Origin: Agaribacillus aureus
GTDB lineage: Bacteria; Bacteroidota; Bacteroidia; Cytophagales; Cyclobacteriaceae
DNA: 64,000 bases
Direction: 5' to 3'
Assembly: GCA_030442055.1 (NCBI GenBank)
Contig: JAUJEB010000006.1
Span: 372,001-436,000 of the forward strand
Every line of letters begins with the position of its first letter. Position 1 is the first letter of the stretch. Of the stretch, positions 35,591 to 44,163 are shown piece by piece. The notes under the pieces were generated by a model. It searched no databases, had not been told where the DNA came from, and saw only the letters and a list, made by a program, of their open reading frames with translations. Both the position numbers and the translations under genes were made by a program.

Positions 35591-37669
35591 TTACTTGGTT
35601 TTTACAACTTTCAATTTTTCACCGATAGCGATATTATAATCGGTTTTTTGGTTCAATTCCATGATTTTTTGAATGGGCATGTTGTACGATCTTGAGATGC
35701 TGAAAATTGTGTCGCCTTCTTCCACCTCATGTAGCAATATGGACTGACTTTTAGGTTGCGACGGACTAATTTGTACATGGTCGTTGACATTTTCAACGAG
35801 CCCTACAATTAACTGCTGATCAAACTTTATGTTTCCCATATCCTCAAGGTTATTCCAGTTCTTTAGGTCGTCTACCGTAATATTGTAAGTTCTGGCAATG
35901 CTAAACAATGTTTCGCCCTGTTTGATCACGTGTATTTTTTTGCCATTTACAATGGTTGCCGAGGGGGTGGCGGTGTTGATAAATCGGGGGTTTTCATCTA
36001 CGGTAAATTCATCTGGAGGGCTGGGATTTTTGCGGTCAATGATATTTAGTTGCGGTTCCTCCTGTGAACTGATTTGGCCATTTTCGTTGCTGTTAATATC
36101 TTCATTTAGCCATTTTTCATTCTCTTCGGGATCTTCCCAAATATCTTCAGAGTCCAGGGCCGTGGCATTGTTATCAGTATTTTCGGGTTTATCAATGGTC
36201 CCGGCACTTTCTTCGGTAGCTAAATTTTTCTCATCTTCTTTTTGCTGCTCCTCCTTTTTCGGTGGGGTTAATTCTTTTTCGTGGGTGGTATTTTTAGCGA
36301 TAATGATCTTGTCCGGTTTTTGATCCGGCAGCTCTATGAATTCAATCGGTTCCTCCTCCGGCCTGATAAATCGCAGCCATAATACCCGGCCTGGCGTTAG
36401 GTCATTTTCCGTTAACATCCTGTTTTTTAACAGTAATTTATCCAGTCTTATCCCAAACTTTTGCGATATAGACCACAAGCTTTCATTCCTCTTGGCGCCA
36501 TAGTAATGGATCCTGGCTTTTGTTTTTTTTCTTTTGAAATAATAAACCTGGCCGGGGATAATCCTATCAAAGGAGCTCAGGTCATTGTATGCTCTGAATT
36601 TTTTGGTAGAGATGCCGCCGCGTTCAGCCAGCGAGCTGATACTTGCCTGTTCATTGGCGACCATTCCCGGAAGTCCATTGATCTTTGTATAACTAAGACC
36701 GCTTTTTTTGATTACTTTTTTTTCAATTTCTGGAAACCCAGAACCGGCATTATAAGCAACGGTTTTAACTGTGATCTCAGGCTCTTTCTTTTCAAATTTC
36801 TTCGGCTTTGCCGCAGCTTTTGGTTTTTTGCTATTGACCAGGGCCAGCAGTTGTTTGTTCGCTGAATTATCTACCGGGATGACTACGGTGTACGTCTTAT
36901 CATCTGGTATTTTTCTTCCTTTCAGCCATTTGTTGTAATTTTTTAAAACGTCTACGTCAACACCATACTTTCTATTGATATCTCTCAGGTTGCTTACAGA
37001 ATTGTTGGTTAACTCCGCCAGTTTTCTGGAAGCATTGCGGTGATTGACCGCTGATTCAAAGGCAACTTTATGGGACAGATATTTTTTTACATACCAATGG
37101 GTCTTTTTATCAATGATCATTCTTTTAGCGCCATACTTTTTTTTATCGAGTGACCTCAATGCGCCGCCGGGGCCAACGTTATAGGACTGTAAGGTGTATA
37201 GCCAATTATTAAAAAATAAGGTATTGTATTTTTTCAGGTATTTGGCGGCTCCTCTGGATGCAGATACGATATTCATTCGTTCGTCCACCACGCCGTCGAC
37301 TCTCAGGCCAACTTCTTTGGCGGCCGCTTTTTTGAATTGCCAGAATCCGATAGCATTGGATGATGAAACAGCATCCGGAATTAAGGCGCTTTCCTGGAGT
37401 ACCAGGTATTTGAAATCGTCAGGCAATCCCTGCTCCCTGAAAATCCTCTCGATGATGGGGAAGTAAAGATTAGCCCTGTCTACCTTTATCCCAAAATATT
37501 TAGGGCTTCGGGTGAGCATGTCCACGTCTTTTTGAATTTCCCTTTTTGCGGCCTCAGTAATTTTTAGTTTTATATCCGCGAAGTCCATATAGGTAGGCAC
37601 TTTCTGCGCAGAAATCCGGGTACTTAATGATATGAATAATAGTAAAAGGGTCCAGTTTAAAAGTTTCAT
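35591..37669 (-). CDS. MltD-like membrane-bound lytic transglycosylase with LysM repeats
   Basis: Cleaves peptidoglycan glycan strands. A 692-residue exported protein with a signal peptide (MKLLNWTLLLLFISLSTRISA). The SLT catalytic domain lies at ~55-200 with the catalytic Glu in VLQESAL, SSSNAIGFWQF and a later LQSYNVGPG segment. LysM-like repeats follow (about 340-385, 390-435), then a long acidic linker (445-575) and two clear C-terminal LysM domains (HVIKQGETLFSIARTYNIT and LHEVEEGDTIFSISRSYNMP). It directly abuts the O-methyltransferase gene with no spacer. Confidence 0.92.
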   Translation of the reverse strand: MKLLNWTLLLLFISLSTRISAQKVPTYMDFADIKLKITEAAKREIQKDVDMLTRSPKYFGIKVDRANLYFPIIERIFREQGLPDDFKYLVLQESALIPDAVSSSNAIGFWQFKKAAAKEVGLRVDGVVDERMNIVSASRGAAKYLKKYNTLFFNNWLYTLQSYNVGPGGALRSLDKKKYGAKRMIIDKKTHWYVKKYLSHKVAFESAVNHRNASRKLAELTNNSVSNLRDINRKYGVDVDVLKNYNKWLKGRKIPDDKTYTVVIPVDNSANKQLLALVNSKKPKAAAKPKKFEKKEPEITVKTVAYNAGSGFPEIEKKVIKKSGLSYTKINGLPGMVANEQASISSLAERGGISTKKFRAYNDLSSFDRIIPGQVYYFKRKKTKARIHYYGAKRNESLWSISQKFGIRLDKLLLKNRMLTENDLTPGRVLWLRFIRPEEEPIEFIELPDQKPDKIIIAKNTTHEKELTPPKKEEQQKEDEKNLATEESAGTIDKPENTDNNATALDSEDIWEDPEENEKWLNEDINSNENGQISSQEEPQLNIIDRKNPSPPDEFTVDENPRFINTATPSATIVNGKKIHVIKQGETLFSIARTYNITVDDLKNWNNLEDMGNIKFDQQLIVGLVENVNDHVQISPSQPKSQSILLHEVEEGDTIFSISRSYNMPIQKIMELNQKTDYNIAIGEKLKVVKTK

Positions 37670-38314
37670 TTAAATCTTTTTTAATATCATTAATCCATCT
37701 CTAATTGGTAAAAGAACGTTTTCTACCCTTGTATCATTATGAACTTTCAAATTAAAATCTATCAGAGCCTTGGTGTCTTTATCCGAACCGTTGCTTTTCC
37801 CGGGAATCACCTTTCCACTCCAAAGTACATTATCGGCAACAATAAAGCCTCCTTTTTGTACCTTATCGATGATTATATCAAAATATTTGCCATAATTTTC
37901 CTTGTCCGCGTCGATAAATACCAGGTCAAATTTTTCAGATAAAGTTGGAATAATATCCAAAGCATTGCCGATCCTGTAGTCAATTTTTTGCCTGAAATCC
38001 GATTCCTGGAAAAAGCCTTTGACCTTTTCTTCCAGTTCCTCGTTGATGTCAATGGTAATTATTTTACCACCATCTGCAATTCCCTCAGCCAGGCACAGGG
38101 CCGAATAGCCTGTATAGGTGCCAATTTCTAAAACCAGGTTGGGTTTTATCATGTGAGAAAAAGTGGCCAGAATGCGTCCCTGAAGGTGTCCCGATAGCAT
38201 TCTGGGCATAATAACATTGGCATAGGTGTCGCGGTGAACTTTCTTGAGAATTGACGATTCTTCAGAGGTATGGGCTTCCGCGTACTTTTCTATCTCTTCA
38301 TCCAAAAATTTCAT
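37670..38314 (-). CDS. Class I SAM-dependent O-methyltransferase (caffeoyl-CoA/catechol-type)
   Basis: A 214-residue cytosolic enzyme. SAM-binding motif VLEIGTYTGYSALCLAEG, the acidic ribose-binding ITIDINEE, and the metal-binding DLVFIDADKENYGKYFD and VADNVLWSGKV are all present, so a divalent-cation-dependent O-methyltransferase is likely. Its stop codon (37670-37672) immediately precedes the ATG of the lytic transglycosylase (37667-37669), suggesting coupled translation. The physiological substrate is not known. Confidence 0.9.
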   Translation of the reverse strand: MKFLDEEIEKYAEAHTSEESSILKKVHRDTYANVIMPRMLSGHLQGRILATFSHMIKPNLVLEIGTYTGYSALCLAEGIADGGKIITIDINEELEEKVKGFFQESDFRQKIDYRIGNALDIIPTLSEKFDLVFIDADKENYGKYFDIIIDKVQKGGFIVADNVLWSGKVIPGKSNGSDKDTKALIDFNLKVHNDTRVENVLLPIRDGLMILKKI

Positions 38315-38409
38315 AGCGATAACCGTTGTAGTTTTTGTATTGGTTGCAACTCGGATATAAAAAATTACGCTCGTAAATTTAGGTAAATTCCAAGAAAAAA
38401 CATGGACAC

Positions 38410-39648
38410 TTATTTAGGAATATAGGTTAAATAGCTAAGTTGCTTTTCATCGAACATCTCTGCCGCAATATCTTGTAAATCACCGGATCTGGTTTCTTTT
38501 ATTTTTTCAAAGATGCTTTCCAAACTTGGAATTTCATTCAGGTCCAGCAAACTTCTGCCCATCATTAACATCAGGCTTGCATTGTTTTCCTCAGACATGG
38601 CCAACTGTCCCATCAGCTGCTCCTTTGCCTGGTGTAATTGCAATGAACCCAAAGGCTTTTCCTTCAGTTTTTGCAGCTCTTTTAAGACAATTTTGATACT
38701 TCTGTCCAGTTGCTGGGGGTCGGTGCCAAAAAATATACTAAATAAGCCGGTGTCGGAGTAAGCGCTGTAATTGGCTTCAATAGAATATACAAAACCGTAT
38801 TTTTCCCTAAGTGCCATGTTGAGCCTGGAGTTAAGACCGGGGCCTCCCAGAATATTGGTCAGCATAAAAAATGGCAACCTTTTTTCATCTTTCAATGGAT
38901 AGGCTGGTCTTCCGATGGCGCATTGAGATTGGGTTAATTCCCTGGTATTGGTCAAATGGCCGGCTTTGTAATTGCCAAAAGGCGTCCTGTTCAGTTTTGC
39001 CTGCCGTACGGGTAGCGTGGCCAGGTATTTTTCAATACACCTTTTAATCTTTTTTCGATTGATATTGCCCACCACCGAAAAGATCAGCTGTCCGGTGTTT
39101 ATGTTTTCACTAATAAATTGTTTGAAATCCTGTTTTTGAAATGATCTCACGCTTTCGGCGGTGCCCAGGATATTGTTTCCTAGCGGATGGTCCTTGAAAA
39201 CAAGATTATCAAATTCGTCCTGGATTGCGTCTTCCGGGGCGTCGTGATACATGGCCATTTCTTCCAGAATGACGCCGCGTTCCTTTTCAATTTGTTTTTC
39301 GGGGAAAATGGAATCGAAGGTTATGTCAGTTAGCAACTCCAGGGCTTTTTCAAAGTAATTATCGAGTATCGAAGCGTAAAAACATATCTTTTCCTTGGTA
39401 GTATAGGCATTTAGCTCCCCACCCACGGATTCCAGCCGGTTGATGATGTGAAATGCTTTTCTTTTGGTAGTGCCTTTGAAGGCCATATGTTCCCAGAAAT
39501 GAGCCAGCCCCTGCTGGTCATTTTTCTCATCTCGGCTTCCAATATTGAGTATGAAACCACAGTGAACGATTTTTGTACTGCTAACTTCCTTGTGGACAAC
39601 CCTGATACCATTGTCCAACGTGTAAATCTCGTAATCCCTCATATCCAT
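38410..39648 (-). CDS. M16-family zinc peptidase
   Basis: A 412-residue protein with the inverted zinc motif HFWEH (His50, Glu53, His54), the distal Glu within KERGVILEEM, and the C-terminal M16C domain. It has no signal peptide in this reading, so probably cytosolic or peripheral. Length equals a single-chain M16B pitrilysin-type subunit. The ATG at 39648 (MDMRDYEIYTLDNGIRVV) is the usual family start; an in-frame ATG 23 codons upstream would add a low-complexity tail. Substrate unknown. Confidence 0.92.
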   Translation of the reverse strand: MDMRDYEIYTLDNGIRVVHKEVSSTKIVHCGFILNIGSRDEKNDQQGLAHFWEHMAFKGTTKRKAFHIINRLESVGGELNAYTTKEKICFYASILDNYFEKALELLTDITFDSIFPEKQIEKERGVILEEMAMYHDAPEDAIQDEFDNLVFKDHPLGNNILGTAESVRSFQKQDFKQFISENINTGQLIFSVVGNINRKKIKRCIEKYLATLPVRQAKLNRTPFGNYKAGHLTNTRELTQSQCAIGRPAYPLKDEKRLPFFMLTNILGGPGLNSRLNMALREKYGFVYSIEANYSAYSDTGLFSIFFGTDPQQLDRSIKIVLKELQKLKEKPLGSLQLHQAKEQLMGQLAMSEENNASLMLMMGRSLLDLNEIPSLESIFEKIKETRSGDLQDIAAEMFDEKQLSYLTYIPK

Positions 39649-39745
39649 GATAATCTTGTGGGAATCAACCCCGGTAAATGAATGGTGAGCACTGCTATTG
39701 CCAGCAAATTTACGCAATTATTAACCATTTTGGTTGATTTGCCGG

Positions 39746-40717
39746 CTAAAACAAGTTTTTTTCTTCCCGTATGATTTGATAATTCCGGAATCCTCCTATT
39801 TGCTTTCCCTTTAGCCAATTGTGCTCCAGGTGGCTAAGTAATCGGTACTTGAGTTTTTCGTGTTTGTGAATCAACCGGTTGGGGTTTCTTTTGCCCTCAT
39901 ACTGGAGTTGGTCCTGCCAGTCAAATTTATCCATCCATGCTTCCAGAACTTTCGGATGAGAGTCTTTGTAAATCTTCAGCTTATGCAAAGGTCCATAATC
40001 AAATATCTCCGGCATGGTCTTGAGTTCGTTTTCAGCCACCTTACGCCCCCAAAATGTAGTAGCGCTGCTTTTGGTTTTGGCAGACATCAGTTTGGGCGGA
40101 CGAACCCACCCATAATGATGAATCCAGGCATAAATCCTGGCTACCCTGAGCTTTTCGGTGCCCTGTTTTTTACTATAATCCTCATAGGAGTTATTGAACT
40201 CATCAAATTTTCGAAATGATTGCGCGTCCTTCCAGGAGTGAATTTTTGGATCGTTTCTGATGATTCTTATTTCCCTGGGATACCAGTTATGCGCTTGGTG
40301 ATAGTGTTTATAATCACCCCAGAAATGACGATATTCAAATAAAAGGCCCTCAACTTCAGGCTCCTCAAGGTATTTTTGACAGCTGTTTTTAATAACCTCC
40401 AGGTATTTTTCATGCACCAATTCGTCACTTTGCAGGTAAAATAACCAATCGCCCTGACAGGCATTTTTTGCGAGATCAGTCTGTTGTGCAAAAATCGTGT
40501 TATGGGGATAGGCTTCCAGGTCCCATTCGGTATCGATTATTTTTATTTTTTCCGATTCAATACTTAGAACCTCTTCTCTTGTGTGGTCATCTTTATCAGA
40601 TTTACCCAGTGCTACTATAAATTCATCTACAATAGGTAATATTGACAGAATGGATTCTTTAACGGGGTAGTAAAGCTTTGTCGCATTTTTAACAAAAGTA
40701 AATCCGCTTATTTTCAT
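39746..40717 (-). CDS. Glycosyltransferase, family 2-like
   Basis: A 323-residue GT-A fold enzyme. It starts MKISGFTFVKNATKLYYPVKESI and continues with the strand/helix order of a GT2-like domain, including DEFIVALGKSDKDD and a DWLFYLQSDELVHEKYL segment in place of the usual DxD (here QSDE). The C-terminal ~150 residues are Trp/His-rich and may define acceptor binding. Membership is reasonably clear; the sugar is not. It stands alone and upstream of the M16 gene on the same strand. Confidence 0.78.
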   Translation of the reverse strand: MKISGFTFVKNATKLYYPVKESILSILPIVDEFIVALGKSDKDDHTREEVLSIESEKIKIIDTEWDLEAYPHNTIFAQQTDLAKNACQGDWLFYLQSDELVHEKYLEVIKNSCQKYLEEPEVEGLLFEYRHFWGDYKHYHQAHNWYPREIRIIRNDPKIHSWKDAQSFRKFDEFNNSYEDYSKKQGTEKLRVARIYAWIHHYGWVRPPKLMSAKTKSSATTFWGRKVAENELKTMPEIFDYGPLHKLKIYKDSHPKVLEAWMDKFDWQDQLQYEGKRNPNRLIHKHEKLKYRLLSHLEHNWLKGKQIGGFRNYQIIREEKNLF

Positions 40718-40972
40718 TAAAAATCTATTTGTTGTTTCTAATTTTCAACTTGCATTTGCCAACACCTTCCTGTTTCACAGCGTTATTGACAATTGCCCAT
40801 GATTCATTTATAGCATAAATGCCTGATGCGTCAGCACAGCAAAATTGGTTTGATGGTGCAAACTTAAGAGAATCTTTTATTAACTATTCCTATTCCTTAT
40901 TTGTTTTTTCTATTCCGGTCATAGGGTTGGTAATCAATCCTAAATACATTATTTTGAGAAAAAGTTCGTCTC

Positions 40973-41395
40973 ATGAAAAAATTAATCTTTGTATTGACGA
41001 CAGCCTCTATCGTTTTATTAGGAGCGCTTCAGCTAAAATCGCAAAAAAGAATGTTGGAACAAAATGAAAAAGTATGGCAGGCCTTTGAAATGCAGGATTT
41101 GCAAAACCAATTAAAGCAGTCCGGCAAGCCGTGGCTGCCTTTTTTAGATGTCAGCACCTTAAATTGTGGTTTGTATAGCCTTGCCAAAGGGGCCACTGAC
41201 CATCAATCACCACACGAGCAGGATGAGGTTTATTACGTTTTGGAGGGTAGTGCTACTTTGGAGGTGGGTGAGGAAAAAATAGTGGCAAAGGAGGGTAGCG
41301 TTATCTTTGTCAAGGCAAGGGCACCGCATAGATTTGTAGACATCGAGAAAGACCTGAAGGTACTGGTGTTTTTTTCAACAGCAGAATCAAAATAA
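40973..41395 (+). CDS. Secreted or anchored cupin-domain protein
   Basis: A 140-residue protein with an N-terminal signal or anchor (MKKLIFVLTTASIVLLGALQ) and a single cupin barrel. Motif 1 is HQSPHEQDEVYYVLEGSATL (its two His and Glu residues could hold a metal), motif 2 is PHRFVDIEKDLKVLVFF. First of a three-gene run: the next gene starts 11 bp after its stop and the third 2 bp further on, so they are probably one operon. Function unknown. Confidence 0.8.
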   Translation: MKKLIFVLTTASIVLLGALQLKSQKRMLEQNEKVWQAFEMQDLQNQLKQSGKPWLPFLDVSTLNCGLYSLAKGATDHQSPHEQDEVYYVLEGSATLEVGEEKIVAKEGSVIFVKARAPHRFVDIEKDLKVLVFFSTAESK

Positions 41396-41406
41396 ACAAT
41401 ATTGTC

Positions 41407-41844
41407 ATGCAAAAATACTTAGTCTGTACATTGCTGATTGGCTTGTTGTCCATGTGTGCGGTTGCACAAACCTCAGACAAGCAAAAGATAATGGCCGCGC
41501 TAGACCAGCAAGTGATATGCTGGAATAAAGGGGACCTGGAATGTTTCATGGCCACTTATTGGAAATCAGATTCACTGAAATTCATGGGCAGCAGAGGTAT
41601 TACCTATGGTTGGCAAAATACACTGGACAATTACAAGAAAGCCTATCCCGACCAACAGTCCAGGGGACAATTGAAGTTTAATATTTTGAACCTGGATCCG
41701 GTTGGCGAAGATCATTATTTTGTAATCGGGCGATTTTACCTCACCCGTGAAATTGGAGATGTCAAAGGTTTGTTTTCACTAATCTGGAGAAAAACAGAAG
41801 ATGACTGGGTGATCATTGCCGATCACTCCAGCGTGGAGAATTAG
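41407..41844 (+). CDS. SnoaL/DUF4440-like secreted protein
   Basis: A 145-residue product with a signal peptide (MQKYLVCTLLIGLLSMCAVAQ) and an NTF2-like cone fold: AALDQQVICWNKGDLECFMATYW, YGWQNTLDNYKKAYPD, and a C-terminal WVIIADHSS strand. Such domains may bind small ligands or catalyse simple eliminations, so the role is open. It is the middle gene of the operon with the cupin and the methyltransferase. Confidence 0.78.
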   Translation: MQKYLVCTLLIGLLSMCAVAQTSDKQKIMAALDQQVICWNKGDLECFMATYWKSDSLKFMGSRGITYGWQNTLDNYKKAYPDQQSRGQLKFNILNLDPVGEDHYFVIGRFYLTREIGDVKGLFSLIWRKTEDDWVIIADHSSVEN

Positions 41845-41846
41845 TT

Positions 41847-42542
41847 ATGACGATCAGTCCATATGCGCAAGCTATACGCGATTACTTCAATTATGAATTT
41901 AAAGCAAAACTATTGCTTGATACCAGCTATGGTATTCAGGAAGAGATGCCGGTGGAAACCTTCTTTAGGAATGAGGACGACTTTACAGCACTTGAAACAT
42001 ATGCATTGAGCCTTTGCCGTGGAAAAGTGCTGGATGTTGGAGCGGGCGTAGGCGCTTCGTCCCTGGTATTGCAAAACAGAGGGTTTGACCTCACGGCGCT
42101 GGAAGTTGAAGCGCCCCTAGTGGAGATAATGATTGAAAGGGGTATCAAAAAGGTGGTCTGTAAGAATATTTTTGAATACGACGCCCAACATTTTGATACG
42201 ATTTTGATGATGATGAATGGTATTGGCCTGGTCGGCACTATCCAGGGTTTAAAGGATTTCCTGGAACATGCGAAAAAACTGCTGACACCCTCCGGACAAA
42301 TTTTGTTGGACTCCAGTAATATCGCTTACTTCTACCAGGACAAAGTAAAACCTGGCGCTCATTATTTTGGTGAAATCGGATATTGTTATCAGTATCAAAA
42401 TAAGAAAGGAAAATGGTTTAACTGGTTGTATATTGATCCCGAACGGTTGCAAGATATTGCCTGGAAACATGGATGGTATGCCCAGATACTGTATGAAGAC
42501 GAGACCGACCAGTATCTTGCCAGGCTGAGATTAGCGGAGTGA
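41847..42542 (+). CDS. Class I SAM-dependent methyltransferase
   Basis: A 231-residue cytosolic protein. The SAM-binding motif VLDVGAGVGASSLVLQNRG, the acidic end of strand 2 (ALEVEAP) and the motif-IV region ILMMMNGIGLVG identify a Rossmann methyltransferase. The remainder (YFGEIGYCYQYQNKKGKWFNW) is not tied to a substrate. The gene begins 2 bp after the SnoaL-like gene, so it is translated as part of the same operon. Confidence 0.83.
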   Translation: MTISPYAQAIRDYFNYEFKAKLLLDTSYGIQEEMPVETFFRNEDDFTALETYALSLCRGKVLDVGAGVGASSLVLQNRGFDLTALEVEAPLVEIMIERGIKKVVCKNIFEYDAQHFDTILMMMNGIGLVGTIQGLKDFLEHAKKLLTPSGQILLDSSNIAYFYQDKVKPGAHYFGEIGYCYQYQNKKGKWFNWLYIDPERLQDIAWKHGWYAQILYEDETDQYLARLRLAE

Positions 42543-42603
42543 ACGATGCCTGATAATCTGGAAAATTATTATGCATACCTACTATATTTAAAGCTGATTT
42601 TGT

Positions 42604-42611
42604 TACTTTTG
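42604..42611 (+). promoter_or_regulatory. Putative -7 element (TAnnTTTG) upstream of the SDR gene
   Basis: TACTTTTG fits the Bacteroidota -7 consensus and lies 48 bp upstream of the ATG at 42659. No convincing TTG -33 element at the right distance. Confidence 0.35.
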
Positions 42612-42658
42612 GCTTAAACCAGCGGGATATTCCCTAAAATCAATAAAGTTTATAGACG

Positions 42659-43525
42659 ATGTATCAACAAGGAATGTTAAAAGAAAATGCGTTAAAAGGA
42701 AAAACTATGATTGTCACTGGCGGTGGCACCGGCCTGGGCAAGTCCATGGGCAAATACTTTTTGGAACTGGGGGCTAACCTGGTAATTGCCAGCCGTAAGT
42801 TGCCAGTTCTGGAAAAAGCAGCTGCCGAACTGGAAGCCGACACGGGAGGTAAAGTTTTGCCTGTTGCCTGCGATGTGCGCAATTACGAAGAGGTGGAAAC
42901 AGTTATTCACAAGGCCGGAGACAAATTTGGCACCGTACACGGTTTACTGAACAATGCCGCCGGAAACTTTGTCAGTCCTACCGAAAGATTATCCCATCGC
43001 GCATTTGATGCTGTAGTGGATATTGTGTTAAGAGGAACCTATAATTTCACTTTAGCCATGGGGAAAAAGTGGATTGCAGATAATCAGCCGGGAGTTATTC
43101 TAAATATTGTTACAACGTATGCGTGGACCGGCTCAGGCTATGTAGTCCCTTCGGCCTGTGGAAAAGCGGGTGTTTTGGCGATGACCCGATCTTTGGCAGT
43201 AGAGTGGGCAAAATACGGTATAAGGAGCAATGCCATAGCCCCCGGACCTTTCCCAACAGAGGGTGCCTGGAGCAGATTATTACCCGGAGACTTGAGAGAG
43301 AAGCTGGATCCGGCACAGCGGGTGCCCCTGAAAAGAGTAGGCGATCACCAGGAGCTGGCTAACCTTGCCGCCTATCTTATGTCGGATTTCTCCGCGTACG
43401 TCAACGGAGAAGTTATTACGATCGATGGCGGTGAATGGCTCAAGAACGGCGGTGAATTTAGTTTCCTCGACATGATCAAGCCGGAAATGTGGGATCAGCT
43501 GCAAGCCATGAGAAACAAAGGCTGA
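42659..43525 (+). CDS. Short-chain dehydrogenase, 2,4-dienoyl-CoA reductase-like
   Basis: A 288-residue NADP(H)-dependent SDR. Cofactor motif TGGGTGLGKSM, structural NNAAG, and the motif LNIVTTYAWTGSGYVVPSACGKAG in which the usual YxxxK is replaced by SxxxK: the catalytic Tyr is absent while the Lys is kept. This is what peroxisomal/mitochondrial-type dienoyl-CoA reductases show, which fits the full-length homology. It would act in beta-oxidation of unsaturated fatty acids. Single gene, followed by the DCC gene 65 bp on. Confidence 0.82.
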   Translation: MYQQGMLKENALKGKTMIVTGGGTGLGKSMGKYFLELGANLVIASRKLPVLEKAAAELEADTGGKVLPVACDVRNYEEVETVIHKAGDKFGTVHGLLNNAAGNFVSPTERLSHRAFDAVVDIVLRGTYNFTLAMGKKWIADNQPGVILNIVTTYAWTGSGYVVPSACGKAGVLAMTRSLAVEWAKYGIRSNAIAPGPFPTEGAWSRLLPGDLREKLDPAQRVPLKRVGDHQELANLAAYLMSDFSAYVNGEVITIDGGEWLKNGGEFSFLDMIKPEMWDQLQAMRNKG

Positions 43526-43590
43526 TGCTATCTGCCTCGACGGTCAACTTAATGCCCCAATATTCGTAAATTTAGGGAGAATATAGGCAC

Positions 43591-43998
43591 ATGAATGAAC
43601 TTGAGAAACCGGTTTTATTGTTTGACGGAGTATGTAACCTTTGTAATGGTGTGGTGCAGTTTGTGATTAAAAGAGATCCGGACGCCAAGTTTAGTTTCAC
43701 ATCACTGCAATCGAATATGGGGCAACGCCTGCTGCAAAAATTTCAACTTCCCACTTCCGACTTTGAGTCCTTTGTACTTGTGGAAGGAGATCGCTACTAC
43801 CGAAAGTCAACAGCAGCGTTGAGGCTTTTTAGTAAGCTCGGTGGAGGATGGCGGCTGCTTTATGTCTTCATGATTGTACCTGTTCCCATCAGAGACTTTT
43901 TTTATAGCCTGGTTGCCAATAACCGGTATAAAATTTTTGGCCGTACCGATGAATGCTGGATCCCTACCCCCGAATTAAAAGCCAGATTTTTGGAGTAA
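43591..43998 (+). CDS. DCC-family thiol-disulfide oxidoreductase-like protein
   Basis: A 135-residue protein with the DxxCxxC motif that names the family (FDGVCNLCNGVVQFVIKRDPD), followed by FTSLQSNMGQ and a hydrophobic C-terminal half typical of DUF393. A redox role is assumed from the motif; the true function is not settled. Its stop codon directly abuts the left arm of the 165-bp palindromic element. Confidence 0.88.
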   Translation: MNELEKPVLLFDGVCNLCNGVVQFVIKRDPDAKFSFTSLQSNMGQRLLQKFQLPTSDFESFVLVEGDRYYRKSTAALRLFSKLGGGWRLLYVFMIVPVPIRDFFYSLVANNRYKIFGRTDECWIPTPELKARFLE

Positions 43999-44163
43999 CT
44001 AGTGTTAAGTTAACCATAATCTGACGGCCCAAGTTTTGTTCTTTTTACCTTGAACTTCATAATAAAAAGACTCACTTAGCGCTGCTAGGCTTACTTTTTA
44101 TTACTCGCTCAAAACAAAAATTACGGCAACTTAACCATCATTTTATGAATAACTTAACACTAG
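43999..44163. repeat. 165-bp palindromic repeat element B
   Basis: The outer 14 bp are perfect inverted repeats (CTAGTGTTAAGTTA at 43999 and its complement ending at 44163). The interior folds further and its centre (44077-44087) carries TAGCGCTGCTA, as in element A (2571-2731). It begins one base after the DCC stop codon, and its right arm supplies the TAG stop codon of typA (44160-44162). The same length class and core, with different sides, suggest a mobile palindromic family that inserts between convergent genes. Confidence 0.72.
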
